A DNA stretch of 64,000 bases. Source: Desarmillaria ectypa (Eukaryota; Basidiomycota; Agaricomycetes; Agaricales; Physalacriaceae). Position numbers and translations under genes: made by a program. Positions 1 to 12,094 of this stretch are shown here, one piece after another. The DNA lies in contig JAUDYN010000006.1 in the NCBI GenBank assembly GCA_030407005.1, positions 1,364,001 to 1,428,000 on the forward strand, written 5' to 3'. Within the stretch, counting starts at the first letter, position 1, and each line of letters starts with the position of its first letter. Below the pieces are notes generated by a model. It did no database searches and had not been told where the DNA came from. It worked only from the letters and a program-made list of their open reading frames with translations.

Positions 1-96
1 ATACTACAAGAAAGAGGTAAAAAGTGCGAGAAACCCACGAGTAGCCCTTATCACCGATCAGCAGCACGATAGGCCTCTACTCTTGACTCCACAAGT

Positions 97-1102
97 ATGA
101 CAATCGCGTCTGCGCCCTTCGACGTTGTCGAAGACGCCGATGTCATACTTCGATCTTCCGATAACGTTGAATTCTTTGTCTTGAAAGCCTTTCTCTCCTT
201 TGCTTCCTCTTTCTTCAAGCACATGTTCTCAGACGGTAATCCAGATGAAATAAAAAATGGTCTCCCTGTCGCTCCAGTAGTAGAGACAGCCAAAATTATC
301 CGAATCCTTCTCCTCTTCTGCTACCCCGGCGAGCCTCCGCTACTCGAAAACGTCCACGAGGTTAGAGAACTCTACGATGTTATTTCCAAGTACTGTATGG
401 ACAGTGTTGGGAAACGCATGCAGAACTCCCTCCTCAAATCACCCCTCATCCTTCAGGAGCCTGTGCGTCTCTTCGCCATCTCGGTTCATTATGGCTGGCG
501 AGAAGTATGCGAGACAGCCGCTAAGAACACCCTTTTCCATCCCGCCAGCGATCATCCATCCATCAAAGAACTTGGGCTAATCACAGGTCTCGATTACCGA
601 CGCTTATTAGATTACCATACACGATGCGGCGCCGCTGCTGAAGCGATAGTGCGACGCACGTCTTCCTCGTCTTCCTCGAGGCACAACATGTACTGGAGAG
701 GAATACCGGAACCTTCGTCTTCGTGGTGGTGCGCTGGCTCGCCGTGCTGCTCAGATGCGCGCTCCAGCGGGTGTTGGGTGTCTGTAGCACTGTGGAAAGA
801 GTATCATGTGCATCTGTGGTTGATGCGGTACTTCGAGGATGTAGCAGAGAAGCTAAAGGAACGGCCTAGGGGAAAGACGGTGATGGACGATGATATTGTG
901 AACAGACTGCTTAATAGCATTAGCTGCGCATCGTGCAAGGCGACAATGATCACAGAAATGCATATCCTCACGGATCGGCTGTCGTTCGAGGTGGAAAAAG
1001 TTATTTCGCAGGTACATCTGAGCACTCCTTTGGGATCGGTTTGCTTATCATTTTATGTAGGTCCCACTTGAATTGGACCTACATCTGTCCTCGAATGTGT
1101 AG
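97..1102 (+). CDS. BTB/POZ domain protein
   Basis: Spliced model 97..1011 and 1061..1102, about 318 aa. The N-terminal half has the BTB pattern: an opening DADVILRSSD strand, the FFVLKAFLSFASSFFKHMF helix pair, then the NGLPV turn and the YCMD segment near residue 105, which are typical of the large agaricomycete BTB family. The 49 bp intron restores an ending with VPLELDL, which matches the usual tail of this family; reading through gives a different C-terminus. A Ser-rich patch near residue 190 is low complexity. BTB domains mediate dimerisation or Cullin-3 binding; the actual partner here is unknown. A degraded relative lies at 12095-13260. Confidence 0.8.
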
Positions 1103-1493
1103 ACCAGACCACTCTCATAGTTTGGTACTGGGAATCCACATAGATTTTCTAGATATCATACGTAATCGGGATTCGGTGAAACGATACGACGACACGTAAG
1201 CTGATCCGAGTCGAGCCGATCACGTAGTCTAAACTTTCATCCTGTTTCCAGCGTTCACTTTTATTCCCAAGTGGCACGCACAATTAAGAGTGGTCAGAGC
1301 TTCACGCAAGGCTTTGCTCAAAATTTATCACTCATCAAGGCACTGGGGTCTCATACATATAAAATCAGTTTCAGGTATAAGCCCAGAATGATGGTCCTTT
1401 AATGTTGTTCAATAATGATTTGGTTGCCTTGAACACTGATCATGCTCTGGTTAGTGTTAGGGACGTGACCAACCCCTTCATCTTCCCAGTATC

Positions 1494-2566
1494 ATGACCT
1501 CTTCTCCCGTCTGCACCCTCCCTTTCGGTTCAAATCCAGACATTGATGGTATAGGAATCCGTGTTGCGACTTATCTTCAGCTTTTCATAGGTATAATTAC
1601 CCTCGCTGTCTCTCCACGTAGGGCTATCGACTCGTGGTGGGCTGTTATAGTAACCTCCCTTGGACTGCAGATAGCTGCAATCGTGGATTACAAGCAGCTG
1701 TCGCTGTATCATGCGCTCATCGTAACTTGGCTTGCCTTTCCCGTTTTCATCATGTCGTTCTTCTACGGGTTCTTGTCATGGTCAGAGCGAATCTCTCATG
1801 AGATCAGACTGGGCATTGGTGCGCATGGGGTCACATATGTCGCGTATGTTATCTGTCACTCTCCTATTACTTACTGCCCATGCTCGTCTGCCCAGCGTCA
1901 ACCTGTGGATATGGATCACTGTGCACTCTTTTGGTGCCCAGAGTGAATGCAATGACCAGGTCAAGTTTGCGTTATTAGCCCTTGCGAGACCGACGGGATG
2001 GATACGTTACTTGGTCCTTTACATACGTGCGTACCATCTGCTTTAAATAATTCATCACGAGCGTTCCTTGATCTTTGTCCTTTATAATAGTTGGCGTGTG
2101 GACCTTCGGGATTGTTGTCCCATCTACTATCGGGGTAGTGCTTCTATGTCTTCGCTTCGCTGCCCGCTTCCACCCGCCCCTGCGCGCCTGGTTTGACGCT
2201 AGCCCGACACCTAAATTCACACGAAAGCCTTCCCTCAATGCCGTCGTTGCTGTGCTGACAGCATTCAACCTATTCGCCCTGATACTCAGCATATGCATGG
2301 TGGAGCTAATGGTATCCTCCAACGCAGATATCGTGGAGGGTGGAAACGACAGATGGACCTTCGGACAGGTCATAGCGATGATTCTAGTGGCAGGGCCTTT
2401 GGTAACCCTTTGGAAGACAGTAATGGAGGAAATGAGACATACGAAGGGGGACTCGTTAGAGCATAGGCCCGTAGCCGCATTATTGGACATCATGAAGACA
2501 AAGTGGGGGAATATGAGGGGCGCCGGCGGAGGGGATGATCCGGAGAGGCAAGTCGCTTATTTTTGA
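1494..2566 (+). CDS. Seven-helix fungal membrane protein, unknown function
   Basis: Three exons 1494..1843, 1896..2026, 2091..2566 (318 aa). Introns are 52 and 64 bp (GTATGT..CAG and GTGCGT..TAG), and both phases fit. The N-terminal PFGSNPDIDGIGIR block followed by repeated hydrophobic helices (ATYLQLFIG, WWAVIVTSLGLQIAAIV, ALIVTWLAF) and the SFGAQSECND-type turn mark a membrane protein family common in Agaricomycetes. Later hydrophobic stretches include TFGIVVPSTIGVVLLCL and ILSICMVELMV; the C-terminus is polar. It resembles orphan GPCR-like proteins in topology only; no ligand or G-protein link can be read from sequence. Confidence 0.75.
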
Positions 2567-3888
2567 CTCATAAGGTTTAACTGAGCAACACCCGGATGAT
2601 AGCACAGACACACGCTTGAAGACTTCAGGCTCAGACTGTGAGCTCCAAGGTGGCGACTCCACGATAATTGAGCGAACAAGGGCATGAGAACAAATACGCA
2701 GACAACATGTAATCTATATGCCAGTATTGATCTCTTATATAAAAACTGAATCACCTGCGCGTAGGACTTAGTTAATGTCAAGCTAACGACATTCTTATAG
2801 GAACCGACACAACTAGACAACAGATGTAAGGGAGACCCTTGGCAGGGAAAAGTGAATCCAAATAAGTTCGAGGAAGGCCATAAATAAATGACACTGTATG
2901 AATTGAGTTACCCGAGGAGGGTTATAAACCGAGGTTACAGAGCGGTGCAATAGTTCAGGGAAAGTGGCGTCCGACGTTCCCCATCTTCCTCGTGTCGAGA
3001 TGGGAAGCGATATTTGCAAAGGCCTTATTCGCAAGGTACGAGTATATTGTTAGACTAGTATTCGGCGAAGTAAATTCTGCAGCGCCTTTTACACATACAG
3101 CATGAACACTGCTAATGCTTCAACGGTATGTCGGATTTCGTCGCAACAAGTGGAGGGATAGGAGAGTATAATGGTGAAATGGTGCCGGGAATTTTTGGCC
3201 GATATCGATCTTCTTTCTATTATCGTCAGTTTAATAGGGCCATTAGCATCGCGGCCTGGAACGGTCTACATAAACCGGGAGCCAAAACCTGCCAAAACCC
3301 AACCAAAACGTTCATTTTCACATCGCGATCAGTTGACGTTGAACTGAACCCAACTTAGGTTTATGGTTTAGCGGGCGGTGTATGTATTGTGGCGGAGTTT
3401 CCAGCGGCTACAATGTGGGTGATCCCACTATATGCGTTACCAGAATCCAATCACGAAAAGACCGCACAATGACCCAGAAGCACAAACAGTTCATATCCGG
3501 CACAACTTTGGAGGGCTTGTGCGCTCGTTAAAACCTTTAGCTTGCTTAGGGTTGAACAATGGAGAAACGCTAATCAAAGCGAGTGAGATTTTGGATTCTA
3601 GAAGTTAAAATTGGATCGTTCGACAAGAGGGAGATACAACGATACTAGACAGGGCTGTTTGTCAGGAAATACTAGCCCGAAATTGGAATACCTTATCATC
3701 ACTTGTAAGGAAGAATAAGTAGAAAACTCACCATCCAAACCGTGGGCCCTCTCAATGCGTTCGGACAAAATGATAAGGTCAGACCCGGGTCGATGCTTAT
3801 TTTGACTTGACCGTGAACCTTGGGATCGGTCGAATCTAAGATCTTCCTATGTTGCCATTACCAAATTGGGATTGATACACAATAACAC
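2567..3888. other. Intergenic, no supported gene
   Basis: About 1.3 kb between the membrane protein and the cortical anchor gene. Short open frames here lack splice-consistent continuation or family resemblance. The last few hundred bases are presumably the promoter and 5' leader of the downstream gene. I see no repeat or RNA gene. Confidence 0.5.
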
Positions 3889-6800
3889 ATGACCGCGGGA
3901 AACTCGTCTCCAGTCCCTGTCGTTCTTGACGCCGCGCACGACGTCGACGGCGACGTGCAAGCCATCATGGCCAGCGTCAACGGCCATTTCTCTTCTGCTG
4001 GCGACATGAAATCTCACCTCCAGAGTCTTCTTGATAGCAAGGAGCAGCAGCTCCAGCAAGCCGCGACCTTTGGGCAGCGGGTTCTCGCCCAACGAATGGA
4101 ACTCGAGGATCGTATCAGGCAGCTTCAAGAGGTCGAGGCCGACAAGACAGATGACGAAGACCTTGACTCTGAGGCGGTACAGAAATACCAAGAGCTTACT
4201 GACATGATGATGAGCTGGGATACGGAGAATGCATTACTTTCAAGTGCATTCAACAGTTCAGCAGTGCGTACTCAATCATGTTGCCCTCATTTTACTCTAT
4301 CTAAGAGCATCTGATAGATGGAACGCTCTTCTATTCCCGTCTCTGACCTGCCTCGAGACGAACCGGAACGTTCGCGTACTTCAACCAATACTTCCGCTGC
4401 ACAATCTCGGCGAGCCAAGAATGCAGCACATCGTGCCGATGACGTCGGTACGTACGGAATGCTTTCTTTTTCTTTTGCTTAAAGTTCTACCAGAGTTTGC
4501 TTTTGAAATTGGCAGTGGCCTTCTCAATGAAGTACGACGACTTCAAAGTCTTCTCGGCGAGCGAGACAAGGCCATTCAAGACATGAAAGAGGAGAAGGAT
4601 GATCTTGATGGTACATTGGAGTCACTTCGAACCGCTCTCAAGCAGCAAGAAGCGAGTGCCGGTGCGTCCCCAACTCATTTTTTCCTCAGTGACTACTAAA
4701 TTTTATTGGCAGACAAATACAAAGAAGAGAACTGGAATCTCGAAGTTAGCCTCCAGGACCTTCGTGCACAACACGCCGATACCCAATCCAATGTTCAGCG
4801 CCTTGATTCAGAACAAAAGCGGCTCACGAAGCTACTCGCCGCCTCCCATGATGCTTCAGAACAATACAAGAACGAAAATGCCCAGCTTCAAAGTACTATC
4901 GAGGACCTAACAGCAAAACACGAAACTGACGTGGCTTTGGCACGCAAGCATGCCGCGGCTTTGGCTCGGGATAAGAGCGACTTGCAACAGGCCATAGATA
5001 GGCTTAAGGCAGAGAAGGAAAGGGCTGGCAGGAAGTTTGGTCGGTTCGGAAGCCCGGCGACACCTAACACTACCGAGGGACGTCAAGACGAGGACCATCT
5101 TACTCCCGCTGGGTATGGCGACGACGTTTTCGGCAACGCTGTCTCGACAAACAGGAGAAATAAGGCAGACACATCGTTGCTCTTTGGTGATGAAATGGAC
5201 GGTGAGCTCTCACCCGATCAGAGCCCTATGTCAAGATCACCATTCCTTGCTGCCAATCATCCAGTCAACGAGATTGAGGTTCTGAAACAACGTTTGGCGC
5301 ATGCTCATCGGCAAATTGCGACGTTGAAGGGTGGGTTAATGCGGGAAAGAATGGGCAAGGGTAGAGGGACTCCCGTGGAAGATGAAGATGAGGAGGACGG
5401 CTTTGAGGATGTCGATGATGAGGATGATGAAAATGTCAGGCTGCGCCCTTCGTCGACCAGAGTGAGGGGCAGAGGCCGGGGACGTGGCCGTGGCCGTGTG
5501 CGAGGACGGGGTCCAACCTTGACAGAGCGCTTTATGACTGCTGATAGTCCATCGTCAGTCAGCGAGTTTTACGATGATGCGTCCCCGACGCGTCGTGCCT
5601 CTGTACCTCCCATTCATTTTCAAGGCGCTGACGAAGACGACATGGAGGATGTCACGGGAGGACTGGAAGATGACGAAGATATCTTCAAAGCCGATGTCGA
5701 GCCATCAGCAGAGTCTCCATCAAAGCGTTCGAGTCTGGCAAGTGTAGACGGCATGGATCCTATGTTTGCCAACGTCCTTCGGCGAACGCCATCAACTAGT
5801 TCCATACCTCCCAATACCAGTCCTTTACATCAATCTCTTCTTCGTCGTTCGACAAGAGATGGTACCGTTGGGAGAAGATCCAGAGGAGGAGGCACATTCC
5901 AAGAGGGAAGACCTCCCTCGTTAGTTGGACAGCCGGAAGATTTGGCTTTTGCTCTCAGTGGCTTATCTCCTCACAGTGATAGCATTGGCGAATTAGTTCA
6001 TGTCGAAACAGCCGAGTTTGGCTGTCAAACTGAGTTCGAGGAGGAGAAGACGCTGGAAGCCATACCGATGCCCGTGAAAGAGAGTGCGCATATGGGGATC
6101 CAATCTGAACCAGAAGCCCATCCTGCAGTCATCCCGACGTCTGATATGTCTATACAAACTGATGTCGAGGAACCTGCTTCCAGACCTGCCTTACGCGATG
6201 CAGGGATGGGCACAGATCTCGAACCTTCTCCCTTAATGGTACAAGCAGAATCCCAGACTCCTCGTGTCTCTACAAAAGAGATCGACGTTCAAGCCTCACT
6301 GGTGCCTACTGCTGATTCATTAGTACGGCGTACTACCATCACGCAACGTGATTCCCCTGCCAGTGGTTCTCGTTCTCGGTTGGCGTCCAATGCGACCGTT
6401 ACTGCCAGCAAAACTTCACCGCGTACTTTCATTCGTTCTTCCTATGCGGAGGAGTCAGACGCAGAGACAGAGACGGGTACCGAAACTGACATGGACGATT
6501 ATCAGGACGCTCGACAGAGTATCATGTTTGGATCGACTCCTTCACAATCTAGGGATGAGTTCCACTCCATCCGAATGTCTTCCATGCATTCCGAGTCGAG
6601 AGATGACTTCCACTCTGTGATGACCATGACTGACAACGAATACGAAGACAATGACGATGATAATACTGATACCGAAAGCATCAAGGCGTCGAGACTGGCC
6701 AGTACTATGCCTTCTCCTACCCCGGCATTTGTTTCTCCGCCTGTCTCGTATGATACCAAGTCTATCGAGGCAATTTTGATAGAAGACCCTCCCGCACCAC

Positions 6801-8768
6801 CACCGAAACCCGAACTCAAAGAGATGTCCATTCAGACCGACGAATGGAAGCTGCCGCCTCCTCCACCAGCCGTTCCCGTAGCTCCTTTACTGTACCGAGT
6901 TGGATCTACTTCCCAACAATTCCAATTCATTCCCCCGACATCTCCGCAATTAGCGTCTAGTTCTAACGGATCATCAACTATACCTCCCGTCGTCCCCACT
7001 CCTACTTCTCAAATATTTAGAGATGCTAGCGTTCGTCATCAACGCTCCTCGACGGATTCCCGAAGACAGTCTATCGAGTCTGCTCTTTCATCCATCTTTG
7101 ATGATGGTCCGACACCAAAGGGACAGGCAGCTACGCTGGCTGTTGTAGACAAGTCCCGTCCACCGATGATGGCACTGCCCCCACCTCCCCGGGCGCCCCC
7201 GCCCCCGGGAAACATGCCTCCTCCGAGTTTCATACCCGAGCGAAGAATACCCACCACCTCCACTGGATCATACGATATTCCTCCTCCACGTCCATCATCA
7301 CCTCCGCCTCCCGAACTCATCCATCGTGCAACTACCCCCACTTTCGGATCTGTACTTTCAATCAGCAGGACCACCTATGGCCCACGACCACATGGATCTA
7401 GCATGCCACCTATGCAGCAAGGGTTGCGTCCACTGCCATCTACAAACAGCTTCCGGTCTGCTGCGAATGCTGCAGCTTTGTACGTCCCGCACGGCCGTGC
7501 CGGAAGAGAAATGTCGACGACGTCACTAGTCACCGACCGGTCGCCTCGATCGTCGATGTCGTCTGATCAGAATCCGTTCCGCAATCCAACGACCCCCCAG
7601 AATAGGGCGGCGGATCTTCCTGGACGTGGAGAAGGGCATCCCACGGATCCGGCGATCATCCATTCTATCACGCAAACGATGATCGGAGAGTTCTTATACA
7701 AATATACGAGGAAAACCATCGGGAAAGGATACGGAGAGCGAAGACATCGGAGGTTTTTCTGGGTACATCCATATACCAAGACTTTGTACTGGAGTTCGGC
7801 AGACCCGGGATCATCAAATGTATCAGAGTCCAGTGCGAAGAGTGGTATGTATTCCCTTCATTCTCGTAGCGCGTTTCTTGGTTAATCTGGTGTTTTAGCC
7901 TATATTGAAGGGGTACGATCCGTCCTAGATCCTAACCCAATGCCTCCAGGCTTGTATCAATATAGTGTCGTGGTGTCTACCCCTCAGAGAGAAATGAAGA
8001 TTACTGCGCCGACCAAGGAGCGGCATGATATATGGCTTAATGTTTGTCTGAATACTTGCTAATATCTTCTGATTTTCAAAGATGATCCCCCTTTAGGCTT
8101 TGAAATATCTGCTGTCAAGGCCAAACGCCGTCAATGTCAACTCTCCGGGGAATGCCACTACAATTCCTGACAGTCCGCTGTCTCTTGGTAACTTTGCCGA
8201 TGACGACCGACACCCTATCACGTCGAGCCCACAAAGTCAGAGAAGTGGACGGAGCACCCGGCGCGCAGTAGACATGTTCAACACGACACCGCGAGGCAAA
8301 CGGAGCAGATCGCAACTTTCTGTAGGTGGTTCCATTGGCAAGCGGTCCGGAACACCAGCTGCAGAGTACCTACGGTGGAACGGCCCGGAGAGTCCTTACA
8401 GCCCGACGAAATCCTTTGTGGACGTGCATGGAGACGACGAGGACCTCGATTTTGAATTGCATGGCGAGTCTGACGATGAGAATGGTTTCGAAGGGCTGGA
8501 GAATGTGCGTGCTTGTTGTGACGGAAGACACACCGTAGGCCATTCTGGGCGACATCACCACCACCACCATCATCATAATGGGAGCGGACTTGATCCCAAT
8601 TCTGCTGGCCCTTCAGAACAGGCTCGGCCCGTATCACCGTCTGCGTGGTCGTTCCGTTCGAGTACAAATTCTCACGAAAGTGGAAGCGCAGCCCTATTTT
8701 CATGGGGTCGGAGTGACGGCAAACTTCGGTTTGGATCGCGACGCTCTACGAAAACGTCAGTCACCTAG
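3889..8768 (+). CDS. Num1/ApsA/Mcp5-type cortical anchor with PH domain
   Basis: Six exons: 3889..4263, 4318..4451, 4516..4661, 4713..7844, 7899..8041, 8097..8768; 1533 aa, all phases consistent. Residues about 20-330 are heptad-rich coiled coil (LQSLLDSKEQQLQQA and similar). The middle is acidic, Ser- and Pro-rich. A C-terminal PH domain (about residues 1200-1320, with IGEFLYKYTRK, RRFFWVHPYTKTLYW and RHDIWLN) matches the Mcp5-type PH domain of yeast Num1, Aspergillus ApsA and fission yeast Mcp5. These proteins sit at the plasma membrane, bind PI(4,5)P2 and anchor dynein for nuclear migration. Two introns fall inside the PH domain. Odd features: an Arg-Gly run near residue 468-486, a run of eight His after the PH domain, and several MSIQTD-like repeats (see findings). 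The yeast NUM1 Pumilio-like repeats are not evident. Confidence 0.88.
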
Positions 8769-9035
8769 AGACCTATTATTTCGCATTCTCTGCTTCGGAT
8801 TGGAACGATCGATTTAGTACATTGCAATTTCACTTTTTTGTTCTGTTTCATACTACACATATGTTGCTCTGCCTATGCTCCTTGATAATCCTGTTGCCAT
8901 ATTATGACTATACCATTACCACTCTTTTTCAAGTTTCTCTCTCCCGAAGTGCGTTTCGTTTGTATTGTCCATTTATCTTTTTCTTGTGTTACGATATGAT
9001 ACTGAATATTCATACGCTCCTTCAAGAAAACTCAA

Positions 9036-9908
9036 TCATCCACCTCTAGTCACCTCTACCGAGTGATCCCAGACGGCTTGCTTTTGTTCGTCGGAAAAAG
9101 AGTATCTCTTGGATGGGAGTTGACATGTGTTTCCTTTGTGGTCCCTCAGATAGAAACCTTCTGTTCCCTCAAGCAAGGCGAAGAGCATGTACACTGCACA
9201 CTCTTCTGAGGCACTCATGGACTGCCGGATGACGAAGTCCACTAGAGGTGAGAACAGTCACAAGAGCCAATGAGAATAGTTGTTGACTCCGGCGGTATTG
9301 ACAACATCGGGCCATATGTGCGTGAATACGATGTCTGGATTGTGCTTGGCGTATTCCTGTTACATGAATTATTATGACCTCTTCACTCCCAAGTCATCAA
9401 CATTGACGGGTATACCTGTTGCGACACCAAGAACGGACGTGACTTTTGCGTCTTCCCCTGCTACCTGTGCCCTGTGCAACAAGGGTAGCAATTCGTGAAT
9501 GATCCTGAACCGTGAGTAGTATCGCAAGCTCAGCAGCCTCCTCTGTCTCGTTCCTCCAAGTCCATACCTGGAAGTACCCTGCTGATAATGCAAGGAAATT
9601 GATCTTGTTAACAATTTCAGAGATCTGCTTTGCGAGGACCTCGATGTTGGTCATCGACGCCGCGTCGCAGTAGATGGGTTCGCGTAAGGATGGGCCTTCC
9701 GTTGTGTTGGGAATAGATGCGAAGGTTTTCTCTGCGGCGGAACGATTACGGACAACGATGATGAGGTGCACTGGACGGCTGGTATAGTGAGTGAGGGTTT
9801 TCACTATCGCTTCGCCTACGCCTGAGGTCCCCCCGACAAAGACGCCCGACAGGAGTGTACGAGGGTGACTGATGTGTTAAAGTTTCTTACAACGGTAAGC
9901 TCTGGCAT
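9036..9908 (-). pseudogene. Decayed short-chain dehydrogenase/reductase
   Basis: Read on the minus strand, pieces of one SDR follow in order but in different frames. MPELTVVRNFN starts at 9908; VFVGGTSGVGEA (the Rossmann TGxxxGxG-type loop) and LIIVVRNR follow after a one-base frame change. IIHELLPLL and GEDAKVTSVLG then appear in a third frame. EYAKHNPDIVFTHIWPD follows after a missing stretch, and the C-terminal ECAVYMLFALLEG block lies beyond an in-frame TGA at about 9259. Two frame breaks, an apparent deletion of about 20 codons and a stop make this a pseudogene rather than a sequencing problem. Candidate introns at the breaks would be only about 22 bp, too short. Confidence 0.8.
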
Positions 9909-12094
9909 GCTGAAATTTGGAACGAGTCCATCGAGCCATGTTGGTATATACTGGACGAGGCGTAGCCGGACGGCAGGGCATGCATGATGATCGGAAAGAT
10001 TCAAGGCAGAAAATTTGACATAATTATTACTTATGATGTCAGCTCTCCTCTTAAAACATTTCATCCGTTCTGTTTAGCACTTGGATCACCATCGGCCCCC
10101 TTTTGTATGCAGAGAACTCCAACATTGATAATACATTTCTTCGTACTTTGCTCCTAGCCTCCTACCGCTACTTGCAGGAGTTTATCTCCATATCCTATCT
10201 CAGAGAATGAATTATTTACAAAGAGCATTATTTGTGTAATAGTTGTTAAATGCTTCTGTTGCTCGCGTGATAATAGTCGCCTGTAACACAAGTGTGAAAG
10301 TAAAAGCAGGATCTTCCTAGGCCTCGACGTCAATCTGACTCCGAGACAAATGCAATATGCTTCTTATCCTGTCTTCCTAGCCGGGACACGCTTCAGAATA
10401 ATCTTCAAGCGGTAATACCTCGCTCCGAGTGATATTATTGCTTTGTGAACGAAAAGGATTGCATCATGATAATCAAAAGCTCGAGAGAGGAGCGGTTTGG
10501 GAAGAAATGTATATGGTATCGGACCAAGATGTCGCAATGCAGTTGAGTCAGGTATTTTAGGCCCACGTCGCGGGGCCTTTTATGAACGTGCAAGGGAAAC
10601 GATCAGTGGTAGCCAGGGGCATTCCTTAAACATATACAGGATCGGGAAGTTATCCACGGTAGCACATCCCTAGCAAAGGGATAGCTCTGGAACACAATAC
10701 CAAAGAGTTCCAGATAGCACGCAGGAACAGCAATGATAAGCCCAAAGAGAACACCAGGATAAAAAAGTAACTGTACCTTCGAAGCTCGTTGTTCGATCTC
10801 ATCCGCGAACAATCTCACGAACTGGTAAATGATCCGGTGGGCACCTTTTCTCCACGCCTCCATCTTGTGCTCACCAGAACTCTTGATAAAAGTCTTCCCT
10901 GTGGGACTTTCATCCATAGCAGCCGCAGACCGGGATGGCCACTTCAATACTTCGACCAGGTCATCGGGCAGAAACCCATTTATTTACTTGCTCTGGGTAA
11001 TATGTATACAGCCAGGTTCTTCCCATGAGGCCGAGAACACCAGAAATGACAGTTTAGGGACTTGCAGTCCGGATTTTCAGCGAGTAAATGCGCATCACAG
11101 TACTGTCTATGGCGGCTACAACGCATGGTTGATGATAGTCTACGTGGTTGGTGTTTATAGTGCAGCTCGTCGACATTGGTCGGGACAGCAAGGGTGAACC
11201 TGGTGGCTTCAACGGTGAAATTTTTTTAGCGAGGCAGATGGTGGTGACTACAGACACCCTTGTCAGCTCACGAGTAATCAATTTGGAAGAAGACAACTCA
11301 GCGTCGTTGGATTACGAGCGTCTTCCGAGCTGTAGTTCTGTATGGCGTTATCGGAGTAAAAAAAAACGCTCCAGGGAGCTTCGCGCCACTCTGGGACCAC
11401 GGTGATAGGCGGTAAGCCACCTGCAGGGCCTGACATTTTTGCGTGAGAAGGAAGACAATGGATAGAGGAAATCTGATAGTGCATAAGATCAAAAGTTCCG
11501 CTGTGTGCGAAGAAAGATACCCGTTCCTGGTGGATTATTGGAGGGAGCATAGGCAAGGAGTTGTAGCCTAGCGTCTGTCGCTGGAGGCGACTCCCAAGGC
11601 AGTCATGGAACAAGAAGCGGAGCCCATCCTTTAACTAAATAATCAAGGCATGCCTGTTGATGTTTGCATGATAAAAATCATTGAATATTTACATTTCTCA
11701 TCCTTGCAGCGTCTGCCAGTGTATATGAATATCTGCGAAGATTCAGAAAACATAACCGTACGACGGGGGTAGACTAAAAAAAAAAAGATGGTTGAACCAT
11801 ACCTAGCAAGCCGGGGGATTCGATCGGCCAAAGTATCATTGGGCTTGAATGTCGAGTTCATCGGCAGGTTATTCGACGTTCGATAGTTTCAGAGTCCTTC
11901 GGAAATCGGGCCGGAGGCATAAGCTAGAATTCTTCCAGACACGTGATAGTATTAACGCCGCGCCGCACGGTCCGGACCGAAGGTACTAACTTGTTCGCCA
12001 CACTCGCCTCCATTCTCACCGTGTCCTTTTACGACTGAAAGGTATCTATTCGCGCACGCCGCCAATACACTTACGTGTACTCACTGTCTTCTAG
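9909..12094. other. Gene-poor region with unidentifiable relics
   Basis: No intact gene. Minus-strand fragments at 10603-10947 (containing EAWRKGAHRIIYQFVRLF) and 11278-11613 (containing MSGPAGGLPPITVVPEW) look protein-like in composition. They do not join by any splice I could find, and I do not recognise the family. They may be remnants of one decayed gene. The stretch 9909-10600 shows nothing. Confidence 0.35.

Noticed and set aside
1975..2493. 172-codon minus-strand frame
   Set aside because: Exact antisense of exon 3 of the membrane-protein gene, whose plus-strand model is phase-consistent.
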